Part shown: positions 17,485 to 25,934 of the stretch, one piece after another
Numbering within the stretch: the stretch's first letter is position 1
How the letters are laid out: each line of letters starts with the position of its first letter
Assembly (NCBI RefSeq): GCF_022009635.1
Contig: NZ_CP091716.1
Span: 2,743,001-2,807,000 of the forward strand
Direction: 5' to 3'
DNA: 64,000 bases
Origin: Variovorax paradoxus
GTDB taxonomy: Bacteria > Pseudomonadota > Gammaproteobacteria > Burkholderiales > Burkholderiaceae_C
Made by a program: the position numbers and the translations under genes
The notes under the pieces: model-generated
Database searches by the model: none
What the model saw: the letters and a program-made list of their open reading frames with translations, nothing else
What the model was told of the DNA's origin: nothing

Positions 17485-18489
17485 ATGCGAAATCCGACTT
17501 CCTCTTCTTCGCTGTCGTTCGTGCCTGCGAAGGCGCGTGCTGCTGGTGCTGTTTCCGAAGCGGCCCAGCCGTTGTCGGAGTTCGGGCGCGAGATGCAGGC
17601 CGGGCTTGCCCGTTCGCCCCGCAGCATTTCGCCGAAGTTTTTCTACGACGCCGCAGGGTCGCAGCTGTTCGACCGGATCTGCGAGCTGCCCGAGTACTAC
17701 CCCACGCGCACCGAACTGCGCATTCTTGGCGAATGCGCGGGCGAGATCGCGCAGCAGGTCGGGCCGAACGCGGAGATCGTGGAGTTCGGGGCCGGGTCGC
17801 TGACCAAGGTGCGGCTGCTGCTCGATGCGCTGGAGACACCCAGGCGCTACCTGCCCATCGACATCTCGGGCGAGCACCTCGAGGCGGCTGCGGCGCGGTT
17901 GAAGGCGGACTATCCGGCGCTCGTGGTGCAACCCATTGCGGCCGACTACACGATGCCGATGGTGCTGCCTGCGCCTATGGCCGGGGCAGGGCGCCGAGTC
18001 GGGTTTTTTCCGGGGTCGACGATCGGAAATTTCGAGCCTGACGAGGCGTTGGCTTTTCTGCAGTTGGCGGCGCGCATGTTGCGTGGCGGCGGGCTCTTGA
18101 TCGGCGTCGACCTGGTGAAGGACCCGGGGCGGCTGCATGCGGCTTACAACGATGCGCAGGGGGTGACGGGGGAGTTCAACCTCAACCTGCTGCGGCGCGC
18201 CAACTCGGAGCTGAATGCGGACTTCGATCTGGATGGGTTCTCGCATGCGGCGTTCTACAACGCGCCTCGGCAGCGGATCGAGATGCACCTCGTGAGTCGT
18301 CGGGCTCAGAGCGTTTGTTTGAATGGGGAACGGTTCGGGTTCGAGGAGGGCGAGACTATTCATACGGAGTACTCGCATAAGTTCACTGTTGAAGGGTTGC
18401 GGGCTTTGGCTGCTCGGGCCGGGTTCAAGCCTGGTGCGGTTTGGACTGATCCTGAGAGGCTGTTCAGCGTGCATTGGCTGGCTGCTTAG
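17485..18489 (+). CDS. egtD: L-histidine N(alpha)-methyltransferase EgtD
   Basis: A 334-residue SAM-dependent methyltransferase that trimethylates histidine to hercynine, the first committed step of ergothioneine synthesis. Family marks are SPKFFYDAAGSQLFDRICELPEYYPTRTE near residues 47-75, the SAM loop IVEFGAGSLTKVRLLLDAL, GFFPGSTIGNF and DLVKDPGRLHAAYND, and the C-terminal IHTEYSHKFT. The gene is 2 bp behind egtB and certainly in the same transcript. Codon use near the 3' end is slightly less GC-rich. An AT-rich hairpin in the following repeat may terminate the transcript. Confidence 0.96.
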   Translation: MRNPTSSSSLSFVPAKARAAGAVSEAAQPLSEFGREMQAGLARSPRSISPKFFYDAAGSQLFDRICELPEYYPTRTELRILGECAGEIAQQVGPNAEIVEFGAGSLTKVRLLLDALETPRRYLPIDISGEHLEAAAARLKADYPALVVQPIAADYTMPMVLPAPMAGAGRRVGFFPGSTIGNFEPDEALAFLQLAARMLRGGGLLIGVDLVKDPGRLHAAYNDAQGVTGEFNLNLLRRANSELNADFDLDGFSHAAFYNAPRQRIEMHLVSRRAQSVCLNGERFGFEEGETIHTEYSHKFTVEGLRALAARAGFKPGAVWTDPERLFSVHWLAA

Positions 18490-18499
18490 TTTGGGTTTC

Positions 18500-19039
18500 G
18501 GGGCCGGGTCTCGCCCCGGCGGGCGACTCACTTTCTTTTGCTTCGCCAAAAGAAAGTAAGCAAAGAAAAGGCGACCCCACTGTCTGCGACCCTCCGCTTC
18601 GCTACGGGCAACCTGCGGTGCTCGCGTTTCGCGGGGTCTCGCCCAAACTCGCTTCGCTCAGACAAGGGCGAGCCCTGATCCGCGAAACGCTGCGCTCCTC
18701 GGCGCAGCCAGAGGGGAGGGGAAACTGGCCGGGCCTTTGCTTCGCTCGGCCTCATGCGGCACAGCCGCGACGCGGCTGTGCCGTCGCGCCGAGCGCAGCG
18801 ATGGCGCGTTTGGTTTTCAAATCCCTTCTGGCTGCGCCGAGGAGCGCAGACGTAGGCGGGATCAGGGCCGCAGCTGTTTGAGCGAAGCGAGTTCTGCGGA
18901 CCCCCGTCTACGTCGAGCACCGCAGGTTGCCCGTAGCGAAGCGGAGGGACGCAGACAGCAGGGTCGCCTTTCTTTTGCCTACGTTTCTTTGGCGAAGCAA
19001 AGAAAAGTAGGTCGGCCGCCGGGCCGAGACCCGGCCCCG
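18500..19039. repeat. 540-bp imperfect palindrome (two head-to-head intergenic repeats)
   Basis: The gap between egtD and the DUF427 gene (684 bp) holds no gene I can support. Most of it is one long inverted repeat. The left arm starts GGGGCCGGGTCTCGCC at 18500, and the right arm ends with its near complement at 19039. The arms share long identical blocks, for example CCCTCCGCTTCGCTACGGGC (left) with its complement (right, about 18930-18950), and GCTGCGCTCCTCGGCGCAGC. The centre is CACAGCCGCGACGCGGCTGTG-like at 18760-18780. Within the left arm CTTTCTTTTG/CAAAAGAAAG (18531-18556) forms a 10-bp hairpin. Remaining flanks hold only the promoter side of the next gene. Confidence 0.85.
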
Positions 19040-19173
19040 GGAAAACAAACTCCCAAATCAGGGTAGATAAAGCAAACGAAGAAAGCTCGAACCGCAGCAA
19101 CGGCACAATACCCAAGCCCCGTGCGGCAGCGCAACGGCCAGCGCCCGCAACCCTCCCCCTGGAGACCAAGACC

Positions 19174-19458
19174 ATGAAAGCAACCTGGAACGGCGTCACC
19201 ATCGCCGAAAGCGACGACACCGTGCTCGTCGAAGGCAACCACTATTTCCCGATGAGTTCGCTCAACCGCGATCACGTCACCTTCAGCAACCACAAGACCA
19301 CCTGCCCCTGGAAGGGCACCGCGAGCTATTACTCGCTGCTGGTCAATGGCGAGCTCAACACCGACGCCGCCTGGTACTACGCCGACCCGAAGCCGGAAGC
19401 AGAGGAGATTCGCGACCGCGTCGCGTTCTGGAAGGACGTGAAGGTCAGCGCGCAGTGA
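19174..19458 (+). CDS. DUF427 domain-containing protein
   Basis: A 94-residue protein of the DUF427 family, a small beta-rich fold. It begins MKATWNGVTIAESDDTVLVEGNHYFP, and the family pattern HVTFSNHKTTCPWKGTASYYSL and DAAWYYADPKPEAEEIRDRVAFWKDV is complete. The function of the family is unknown. An ATG preceded by GGAG starts it. Its stop overlaps the GTG start of the next gene by 4 bp (GTGA), so the two form an operon. Confidence 0.93.
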   Translation: MKATWNGVTIAESDDTVLVEGNHYFPMSSLNRDHVTFSNHKTTCPWKGTASYYSLLVNGELNTDAAWYYADPKPEAEEIRDRVAFWKDVKVSAQ

Positions 19459-20210
19459 CCACGGCCGCTTTCACTCCCCCGTTCATCGCCCCCGCCGACC
19501 TGCCCGCCGCCCTGCGCGGCCAGGGCTATGCGGTGCTGAGCCCCCAGGGCGTCAGCGAATGGCTCGGCGCACCGCTGTCGCAGCTCGAGGCGCTGCACGC
19601 GGACTGGAACGAACTCCCGCCGGACGAGTACCTGAAAGACGGCGGCCGCTATCGCACGCGGCGCCATGCCTGCTTCACCGTCGAGGCCGACGACCACGCC
19701 ACGCTGGCGCAGGTGCCGCATCGCGCGCACTGGCAGCCGGTCGAATACAACGCGCTGCACGGCGGCATGCAGCGCTGGTTCGCGCCGATGCTCGACGCCA
19801 CGGTGGCGCAGCCCGTGTGGCAGCGCCTGCTGCAACAGTTGGGCAAGACCAGCGGCGAGATGCGCGGCGCGCCGCAGCGCTGGTACGTGGAAGCGCATCA
19901 GTTCCGCATCGACACCGCAGGCGGCATCGGCCGCCCGACGCCCGAGGGCGCGCACCGCGACGGTGTCGACCTGGTGGCCGTGGCACTCATCGGCCGGCAA
20001 GGCATCAAGGGCGGCGAAACGCGCGTGTTCGAGGCCAATGGCCGGCGCGGCGAACGCTTCACCATGACCGAGCCGTGGAGCCTGCTGCTGCTCGACGACG
20101 CACGCGTGATCCACGAGTCCACGCCGATCCAGCCGCTCGAAGAGGGCGGGGAAGGCTGGCGCGACACGCTCGTGATCACCTGCCGGGCCAAGGGTTTTCA
20201 GGGGGACTGA
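19455..20210 (+). CDS. 2OG-Fe(II) dioxygenase family protein
   Basis: A 251-residue oxygenase of the PF10014 (BsmA-like) type. The iron site is suggested by HRDG (His and Asp, about residue 178) and the distal His in RVIHESTPI (about residue 218), with a 2-oxoglutarate-binding Arg possible in WRDTLVITCRA. Members hydroxylate free amino acids such as isoleucine or their derivatives. The start codon is GTG at 19455, overlapping the stop of the DUF427 gene. Substrate unknown. Confidence 0.85.
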   Translation: MTTAAFTPPFIAPADLPAALRGQGYAVLSPQGVSEWLGAPLSQLEALHADWNELPPDEYLKDGGRYRTRRHACFTVEADDHATLAQVPHRAHWQPVEYNALHGGMQRWFAPMLDATVAQPVWQRLLQQLGKTSGEMRGAPQRWYVEAHQFRIDTAGGIGRPTPEGAHRDGVDLVAVALIGRQGIKGGETRVFEANGRRGERFTMTEPWSLLLLDDARVIHESTPIQPLEEGGEGWRDTLVITCRAKGFQGD

Positions 20211-20353
20211 ACCCGCGCGGCGGGGCATGCGGGAGCGTGCCGCGCCGCCGCTGGCTTGAGTCCTACAGTCCGCCAACCCAACAGCGGTTAAATTCGAGCC
20301 CCGGCTCTTTGTGAGCCGTGTCTGTCTGCTGCGAACGAAAGCGAGGTCCCGCC

Positions 20354-20794
20354 ATGTTCAATCACATCCTGGTTCCAATCGACGGCTCCGAAACTTCCAT
20401 GCTCGCTGTCAGCAAGGCCAGCGGCCTCGCGCTGGCCTTCGGAAGCCGCATCACGCTGATTCACGTGATCGACAACTATCCCTTCATCGGCGTCGGCGCG
20501 GACTACGCGCTCGGCCAGAACGAATACCTCGCCGCTGCAACGGCAAGCGCCAACGCAGCGCTCGCGCGCGGTGTGGCGGCGCTGGCGGCCGAAGGCCTGC
20601 ACAGCGACCAGCGCGTGATCGACGGCCACGTGGTGCATGAAGGCATCGTCGACACGGCCATCGCCATCGCGGCCGACCTCATCGTGATGGGCTCGCACGG
20701 CCGCAGCGGCATCGAGAAACTGCTGCTCGGCAGCGTCACTCAGCGCGTGCTGCAGGACGCGAACATGCCGGTGCTGGTGGTCAAGGGCGGCTGA
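20354..20794 (+). CDS. Universal stress protein (UspA family)
   Basis: A 146-residue Usp domain protein, cytoplasmic. The N-terminus FNHILVPIDGSETSMLAVSKA and the C-terminal ATP-binding loop GSHGRSGIEKLLLGSVTQRVL (G-2x-G-9x-G-S/T pattern) are both intact, so it should bind ATP and dimerise. The start at 20354 was chosen at the conserved MFNHIL; an upstream in-frame start adds 12 unconserved residues. It stands alone and converges on the pseudouridine synthase gene. Confidence 0.94.
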   Translation: MFNHILVPIDGSETSMLAVSKASGLALAFGSRITLIHVIDNYPFIGVGADYALGQNEYLAAATASANAALARGVAALAAEGLHSDQRVIDGHVVHEGIVDTAIAIAADLIVMGSHGRSGIEKLLLGSVTQRVLQDANMPVLVVKGG

Positions 20795-20803
20795 GGCTCT
20801 TCT

Positions 20804-21475
20804 TCAGCCACGCAAGGCAACGAAATCGGGCGTACGCCTGAAGCGGAGTTCCTCCATCGTCACCGGATGCACGAAGCCCAGCTCGCTCGCATGCAGCAGC
20901 AGGCGCGGCGCGCGTGCCTGCAAGGCGGCATCGCCATAGAGCGCGTCGCCCAGAATCGGGTGGCCGATCGACAGCAGGTGCACCCGCAACTGGTGCGAAC
21001 GGCCGGTCAGCGGCTCCAGCAGCACATGGGTGGCGGCGGAACTGGCTGGCTCGCCGGACCAAGCTGAAATCGCCTTCCACCGCGTGACGCTGGGCTTGCC
21101 GGCCGGGTCGATCTTCTGCAGCGGCCGGCGCGGCCAGTCGGCCATCAGCGGGGCGTCGATCACCGACCACTCATCGAGCTGCGGCAGCGTGCCGTCGACC
21201 ACGGCTTCATAGCGCTTGTGCACCCGGCGCTCGGCAAAGGCGGCGCTCAGGGCGCGCTGCATCTCGATGCCGCGCGCCATCACCACCAGGCCGCTGGTGC
21301 CCATGTCGAGCCGGTGCACGATCAGCGCGTCGGGCCATTGCAGCAGGGCGCGCGCGCTCAGGCAGTCCTGCTTGTCCTCGCCGCGGCCGGGCACGCAGAG
21401 CAGGCCGGCGGGTTTGTCGAACGCCAGCAGGTGGTCGTCTTCGTGAACGGGGTGCAGGGGGGCGGGCAGCGTCAT
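20804..21475 (-). CDS. RluA-family pseudouridine synthase
   Basis: A 223-residue RNA pseudouridine synthase. The catalytic motif HRLDMGTSGLVVMAR is at residues 54-68 with the active-site Asp, followed by RYEAVVDG, the LLEPLTGRSHQLRVHLLSIGHPILGDALYG block and a C-terminal LHASELGFVHP. It lacks an S4 domain, as the small RluA enzymes do. It likely modifies 23S rRNA or tRNA; which position cannot be settled here. Confidence 0.93.
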   Translation of the reverse strand: MTLPAPLHPVHEDDHLLAFDKPAGLLCVPGRGEDKQDCLSARALLQWPDALIVHRLDMGTSGLVVMARGIEMQRALSAAFAERRVHKRYEAVVDGTLPQLDEWSVIDAPLMADWPRRPLQKIDPAGKPSVTRWKAISAWSGEPASSAATHVLLEPLTGRSHQLRVHLLSIGHPILGDALYGDAALQARAPRLLLHASELGFVHPVTMEELRFRRTPDFVALRG

Positions 21476-21571
21476 GGAGGCACCGAGTTTAGAGAGCGCG
21501 CCAGAAGAGGGCGCAGGGGGCGTTTCCGCGCCTCACGGCCCGCTCATGAAGCCTCGGATATCCTTGAGCGA

Positions 21572-22885
21572 ATGTCCGGCCCCGACCCAGCTCCCGCTTC
21601 CTTCCCTCCCGCAACCCCTGCCATTCCGGTGGTCGCGGCTTCCTCCCCCAGCTTTTCCGACCTGACCCGCGAGCGTCCTTTCATGCACATGTGGACGGCG
21701 CGGCTCTTCGGCACCGCCGCCTCGCAGATGCTGCTGGTGGCCATCGGCTGGCACATGTACGACCTCACCGGCAGCGCCTGGGACCTGGGCCTGGTCGGCC
21801 TCTACCAGTTCGTTCCGGCGCTGCTGCTGGCGCTGCTGGCGGGCCATATCGTCGACCGGCACCACCGGGGGCGCATCGTCGCGGCCTGCTTCGCGGTGCA
21901 GGGGCTGGTCGCGCTGGTGCTGCTGCTGGCGGTGATGGGCAAGCACGACACGCGCGGCCTGCTGCTGGGCCTGTCGCTGGTGCTGGGCGCGGTTCGCGCC
22001 TTCCAGATGCCTGCCCAGCAGGCGCTGACGCCGCTGCTGGTGCCGCCGACCATGCTGGCGCGCGCGATGGCCTTCAGCTCGGCCGGCATGCAGGGCGCCA
22101 TCATCGGCGGCCCGGCGCTGGGCGGGCTGCTGTTCGTGGCGGGCATGGCGGTGGTCTACGGCGCCAGCGTGGCGTGCTTTGCCGTCGCCTGCGTGCTGGT
22201 GCTGCGGCTGCGCTATGCCTACACGCCGGCGGCGCGCGAGCCGGTCACGCTGGCCACGGTGTTCGCGGGTGTCGATTTCATCTGGAAGCGCAAGCCGGTG
22301 CTCGGCGCGGTCTCGCTCGACCTGTTCGCCGTGCTGCTGGGCGGCGCGGTGGCGCTGCTGCCCATCTACGCCAAGGACATCCTGCACACCGGCCCCTGGG
22401 GGCTGGGCCTGCTGCGCGGCGCGCCGGCGGTGGGCGCGCTGGTCATGTCGATCGCGCTCACCCGGCGGCCGGTGGAGCGCCATGTGGGGCGCACGCTGCT
22501 GATGGCCATTGCTCTGTTCGGGCTGTGCATGGTGGTGTTCGGCATTTCGAAGAGCTTCATCGTGTCGCTCATCGCGCTGGCAGTCTCGGGCGGGGCCGAC
22601 ATGGTCAACGTGGTGATCCGCCAGACGCTGGTGCAACTGGAAACGCCCGACGCCATGCGCGGCCGGGTGAGCGCCGTCAACTCGATCTTCATCGGCGCCA
22701 GCAACCAGCTCGGCGAATTCGAATCGGGCGCCACGGCGGCGCTGCTGGGGCCGGTCGGCTCGGTGGTGGTGGGCGGCGTGGGCACGATGGTGGTGGCGCT
22801 CGCATGGTTCAGGCTGTTCCCGTCGCTGGCGCAGCGTGACCGGCTGACGGTGGCGGCGCCTGCGGTCAGGCCGCAGTCTTCGTAG
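21572..22885 (+). CDS. MFS transporter (EntS/MFS_3-like)
   Basis: A 437-residue major facilitator of the family that includes enterobactin exporter EntS and multidrug exporters. Twelve hydrophobic segments are recognisable, with GWHMYDLTGSAWDLGLVGLYQFVPALLLALLAGHIVDRHHRGRI covering helices 1-2 and the signature loop 2-3. ATG 21572 starts a polar tail of about 30 residues, rich in Pro and Ala, before the first helix. It lies alone between the pseudouridine synthase and a ferredoxin. An efflux role is likely; substrate unknown. Confidence 0.88.
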   Translation: MSGPDPAPASFPPATPAIPVVAASSPSFSDLTRERPFMHMWTARLFGTAASQMLLVAIGWHMYDLTGSAWDLGLVGLYQFVPALLLALLAGHIVDRHHRGRIVAACFAVQGLVALVLLLAVMGKHDTRGLLLGLSLVLGAVRAFQMPAQQALTPLLVPPTMLARAMAFSSAGMQGAIIGGPALGGLLFVAGMAVVYGASVACFAVACVLVLRLRYAYTPAAREPVTLATVFAGVDFIWKRKPVLGAVSLDLFAVLLGGAVALLPIYAKDILHTGPWGLGLLRGAPAVGALVMSIALTRRPVERHVGRTLLMAIALFGLCMVVFGISKSFIVSLIALAVSGGADMVNVVIRQTLVQLETPDAMRGRVSAVNSIFIGASNQLGEFESGATAALLGPVGSVVVGGVGTMVVALAWFRLFPSLAQRDRLTVAAPAVRPQSS

Positions 22886-22899
22886 CCCGGCCGGCCAGT

Positions 22900-23187
22900 T
22901 CAGTCCGCGAAGAGGGCGCGCGCGCTGGGCACGTCGAGCGTCACATCGCCCAGCGCCTGTGCCACGCAGGGCAGGATCCAGCCTTCTTCTTTTTCGTCGA
23001 TGCTCAGGCCCGGCCACTCGATGGTGTGGCGGGTCTCGCCCGACAGCCGCTGGCAGATGCAGGTGCGGCAGGTGCCGTTGCGGCAGGAGCTGGGCAGCTC
23101 GATGCCCGCGGCCTCGGCGGCCTGCAGCAGCGTGGTGCCGGCGTCGGCCTCGAAGCAGAGGCCCGACGGTTCGAGTCGAACCTTCAT
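22900..23187 (-). CDS. Plant-type [2Fe-2S] ferredoxin
   Basis: A 95-residue ferredoxin, an electron carrier of the cytoplasm. The cluster ligands are C35, C40, C43 and C74 in the CX4CX2CX30C arrangement (SSCRNGTCRTC then ILPCVA). It starts MKVRLEPSGLCFEADAGTTLLQAAEAAG as typical stand-alone domains do. The partner reductase or oxygenase is not adjacent. It sits at the end of a leftward group with the VF530 and small basic proteins. Confidence 0.93.
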   Translation of the reverse strand: MKVRLEPSGLCFEADAGTTLLQAAEAAGIELPSSCRNGTCRTCICQRLSGETRHTIEWPGLSIDEKEEGWILPCVAQALGDVTLDVPSARALFAD

Positions 23188-23197
23188 CGTTGCGGGA

Positions 23198-23479
23198 TCA
23201 GGGGGTGTTTTGATTCTGCTGCTGTTCGCGGCGTTGCTCGCGCAGCATGAAGAGATACAGGCTCTCGACCTTCTCGCGCGCCCAGGGGGTCTTGCGCAAA
23301 AACTTGAGGCTGGAGCTCACGCTCGGATCGATCGCGAAACAGCGGATGGGCACCAACTCGGCGAGCTGTTCCCATCCATAGTGGCCGGCCAGCGCCGTCA
23401 CGATGGCCTCCAGCGTGAGCCCGTGCAGCGGGTTGCGCGGCTGCGCGGGCCTGGCCGGGGCCGGTGCTGCGTCGGTCAC
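23198..23479 (-). CDS. VF530 family DNA-binding protein (DUF2132)
   Basis: A 93-residue small protein of the VF530/DUF2132 family. The conserved part is [33 protein letters not shown] followed by [28 protein letters not shown]. Proteins of this family have a helical fold reported to bind DNA. The start codon is GTG at 23479 and overlaps the stop of the small upstream gene by 4 bp (GTGA). Function in the cell is unknown. Confidence 0.9.
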   Translation of the reverse strand: MTDAAPAPARPAQPRNPLHGLTLEAIVTALAGHYGWEQLAELVPIRCFAIDPSVSSSLKFLRKTPWAREKVESLYLFMLREQRREQQQNQNTP

Positions 23480-23625
23480 TTGTTCTTGAGCTTGCCGCGC
23501 GGGATCACAGCCGTGGTGATCGTGCGGACCGGTTCGATGCCGCCGGTGCCGACGGGCTTGGGCGGCGAGGTGTCCTTCTTCGGTTTCTTCGCTTCCTTGG
23601 TGCTGCGTTGCTGACCCTTGGCCAT
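23476..23625 (-). CDS. Small basic hypothetical protein (49 aa)
   Basis: A 49-codon frame beginning [20 protein letters not shown], continuing [20 protein letters not shown] and ending IPRGKLKNK. It is Lys/Pro-rich, probably disordered and nucleic-acid binding in charge. The support is a GGAG-type site (aggagaaatcgac) before the ATG and its exact GTGA coupling with the VF530 gene. No function can be assigned. Confidence 0.72.
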   Translation of the reverse strand: MAKGQQRSTKEAKKPKKDTSPPKPVGTGGIEPVRTITTAVIPRGKLKNK

Positions 23626-23712
23626 GTCGATTTCTCCTGTTGTTACGACGGATGCACCGGGCAGTTTAGCGGTGCGGCGACAATACGCGGTTCCATTGAT
23701 TTCCCCGCATTC

Positions 23713-24231
23713 ATGTCAGATTACGAAGTTCGCCCCGCCACCCTGCGCGACGCCAAGGCCGTCGCCGAAGTCCACGCCCTGGCCGCCAAGGCTGCCTACG
23801 AAGGCATCCTCCCCGAAGAAGAGCTGCGCACCCTGGCTCCGGCGTCGCGGGAAGCCAAGTGGCGCGAGGCCATCGAATACAGCGAACCCCAGGTGCACGT
23901 GGCCACGCTGGACGGCCAGATCGTCGGCTTCGTCGGCTTCGACCGCTCGCGCGACCCCAAGACCCCGCCCACCACCGGTGAAATCTGGGCCATCTACGTC
24001 AAGCCCGAGCACTGGGGCAAGGGCGCCGGCGTGGCCCTGTGGGACGCGGCGCGCGAAGGCCTCGAGGAAGAGGGCTGCACCACGGTCACCATCTGGGTGC
24101 CCATCCGCAACGACCGCGCCATGCGTTTCCACGAACTCGCCGGCTTCAAGCGCGAGATGAAAACCGCCAAGACCACCGCCTTCGGCACCGTGCGTGTCGA
24201 GGAAATCCGACTCAAGCGCGACGTTTCCTGA
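23713..24231 (+). CDS. GNAT-family N-acetyltransferase
   Basis: A 172-residue Gcn5-related acetyltransferase. It starts MSDYEVRPATLRDAKAVAEVHALA, has a beta-4 strand IWAIYVKPEHWGKGAG with the Q/RxxGxG/A-like acetyl-CoA pyrophosphate loop (HWGKGAGVALWD), and a beta-5 segment VTIWVPIRNDRAMRFHELAGFKRE. The acceptor is unknown (small molecule or protein N-terminus). The gene is followed after 9 bp by the PepSY-type gene and may be co-transcribed with it. Confidence 0.92.
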   Translation: MSDYEVRPATLRDAKAVAEVHALAAKAAYEGILPEEELRTLAPASREAKWREAIEYSEPQVHVATLDGQIVGFVGFDRSRDPKTPPTTGEIWAIYVKPEHWGKGAGVALWDAAREGLEEEGCTTVTIWVPIRNDRAMRFHELAGFKREMKTAKTTAFGTVRVEEIRLKRDVS

Positions 24232-24240
24232 CCTTTCGCC

Positions 24241-24924
24241 ATGGACCACGACAGCACCACCCTGGGCCACGCCGCGCGCGTGCGCTCCCACCAGCGACGC
24301 ACGGCCGCCGTGCAATGGATCCGCCGCACCCATGGCTGGATCGGCCTCTGGGGCGCGGTGCTGGGGCTGTTGTTCGGGTTCAGCGGCATCTGGCTCAACC
24401 ACCGCAACGTGCTGAAGCTGCCGCAGGCGCAGGAACGCACCCGCGCGCAGCTGGCGCTGCCCGAGCCCGCCCCCGAGACGCCCGAAGCCATGAGCCGCTG
24501 GCTGCAGGAGGCGCTGCGCATGAGCGGGCCACCAAATTCCACCCGCATCGAGCCCGCCAAGCCCGTGGCATGGGCCGACAAGAGCGACAAGAGCGCCCCG
24601 GCGCTCATGCAGCCGGCGCACTGGGTCTTCAACTTCGGCGGCCCGAACGAAATGGTGCAGGCCGAGTACTGGCAGGGCAACCGCTCCGTGGGCGTGGCCA
24701 CCACGCACAACGGCTTCGTCGCCACGCTCACCAACATGCACAAGGGCGGCGGCATGCCGGTGCCCTGGATCCTGCTGGTCGATACGCTGGCCGGCAGCCT
24801 GATCTTCCTGTCGATGTCGGGCGTGGCGCTGTGGATGCTCACGCACCGTCGCCGCCGCGTGGGTCTGGCGGTGTTCGGTGCCTCGCTGGTGGCTGTGCTG
24901 GCATTGGCGCTGAGCGCGCTCTGA
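24241..24924 (+). CDS. PepSY-associated TM helix domain protein
   Basis: A 227-residue inner-membrane protein. An N-terminal helix (RRTHGWIGLWGAVLGLLFGFSGIWLNHRNVL) with the conserved HGWIGLW and NHR residues is followed by a soluble periplasmic part, a further helix VPWILLVDTLAGSLIFLSMSGVALWML and a last one at the C-terminus. PepSY_TM proteins often take part in iron or siderophore reduction. No TonB receptor is adjacent, so its role here is open. Confidence 0.85.
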   Translation: MDHDSTTLGHAARVRSHQRRTAAVQWIRRTHGWIGLWGAVLGLLFGFSGIWLNHRNVLKLPQAQERTRAQLALPEPAPETPEAMSRWLQEALRMSGPPNSTRIEPAKPVAWADKSDKSAPALMQPAHWVFNFGGPNEMVQAEYWQGNRSVGVATTHNGFVATLTNMHKGGGMPVPWILLVDTLAGSLIFLSMSGVALWMLTHRRRRVGLAVFGASLVAVLALALSAL

Positions 24925-25003
24925 ACCGGCCCCGAATGGGTATTGAAAGGCGCGTCAAGGGCAGCGGCTAAGCTCGCCGCTTCTCTTTTCCTCCGACCTG
25001 CCC

Positions 25004-25912
25004 ATGGCCTCCAGCCTGCTCCTGCTGCTCGACGACATCGCGACCGTCCTGGACGACGTGTCGGTTCTCACCAAGGTGGCCGCCAAGAAAACGGCCGGCG
25101 TGCTGGGCGACGACCTCGCGCTCAATGCGCAGCAGGTGTCCGGCGTCAGGGCCGAGCGCGAGATTCCCGTCGTGTGGGCCGTGTGCAAGGGCTCCTTCAT
25201 CAACAAGGCCATCCTGGTGCCGGCCGCCCTGGCCATCGGCACCTGGCTGCCCTGGCTGGTGACGCCGCTGCTCATGGTGGGCGGCGCATTCCTGTGCTTC
25301 GAGGGCGCCGAGAAGCTCGCCCACAAGTTCCTGCACAAGAAGGCGCATGCCGAAGACACCGGCCGCCATGAACAGGCCGTGGCCGACGCCTCGGTCGACG
25401 TGGTCGCCATCGAGAAGGACAAGATCAAGGGCGCGGTGCGCACCGACTTCATCCTCTCGGCTGAAATCATCGCCATCACGCTGGGCACCGTGCAGGGCCA
25501 GCCGTTCACCACGCAGCTCAGCGTGCTGGTGGGCATCGCGCTCATCATGACCATCGGCGTGTACGGCCTGGTGGCCGGCATCGTGAAGCTCGACGACGCG
25601 GGCCTTTACCTGAGCCAGCGCGCCGGCGCCGCGTCGCGTGCGGTCGGCCGCGGCATCCTGGTGGCGGCGCCGTGGCTCATGAAGGCGCTGTCGGTGGCCG
25701 GCACCGCCGCCATGTTCCTCGTGGGCGGCGGCATCCTGGTGCACGGCGTGCCGGCGCTGGGCCACGCGGTCGAAGACTGGGCCAAGGCCACCGGCGGCGT
25801 GTTCGGCACCCTGGGCTCGATGGGCGTGAATGCCGGCGTGGGCGTGGTGGCCGGCGCCATCGTGCTGGCCGTGGTGGAACTGGTCGGCAAGCTGCGCGGC
25901 AAGAAGGCCTGA
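25004..25912 (+). CDS. DUF808 family membrane protein (YedI-like)
   Basis: A 302-residue integral membrane protein of the DUF808 family. The N-terminus (ASSLLLLLDDIATVLDDVSVLTKVAAKKTAGVLGDDLALNA) is diagnostic. Several long hydrophobic helices follow, including a pore-like tail (LVGGGILVHGVPALGHAVEDW). Function is unknown for the family. It stands alone, convergent with a small membrane protein gene. Confidence 0.92.
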   Translation: MASSLLLLLDDIATVLDDVSVLTKVAAKKTAGVLGDDLALNAQQVSGVRAEREIPVVWAVCKGSFINKAILVPAALAIGTWLPWLVTPLLMVGGAFLCFEGAEKLAHKFLHKKAHAEDTGRHEQAVADASVDVVAIEKDKIKGAVRTDFILSAEIIAITLGTVQGQPFTTQLSVLVGIALIMTIGVYGLVAGIVKLDDAGLYLSQRAGAASRAVGRGILVAAPWLMKALSVAGTAAMFLVGGGILVHGVPALGHAVEDWAKATGGVFGTLGSMGVNAGVGVVAGAIVLAVVELVGKLRGKKA

Positions 25913-25934
25913 GGGCCTCCCAGCGCTATTGGCT

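Noticed and set aside
18498..19066. Open frames of 78-236 codons within the palindrome
   Set aside because: They lie inside a long inverted repeat and have complementary copies on the other strand with no ribosome site. Their open state follows from the repeat composition.
20795..20815. Possible terminator hairpin GGCTGA/TTCAGCC after the universal stress protein gene
   Set aside because: The pairing is imperfect and no T-run follows on either strand, so it cannot be supported as an intrinsic terminator.
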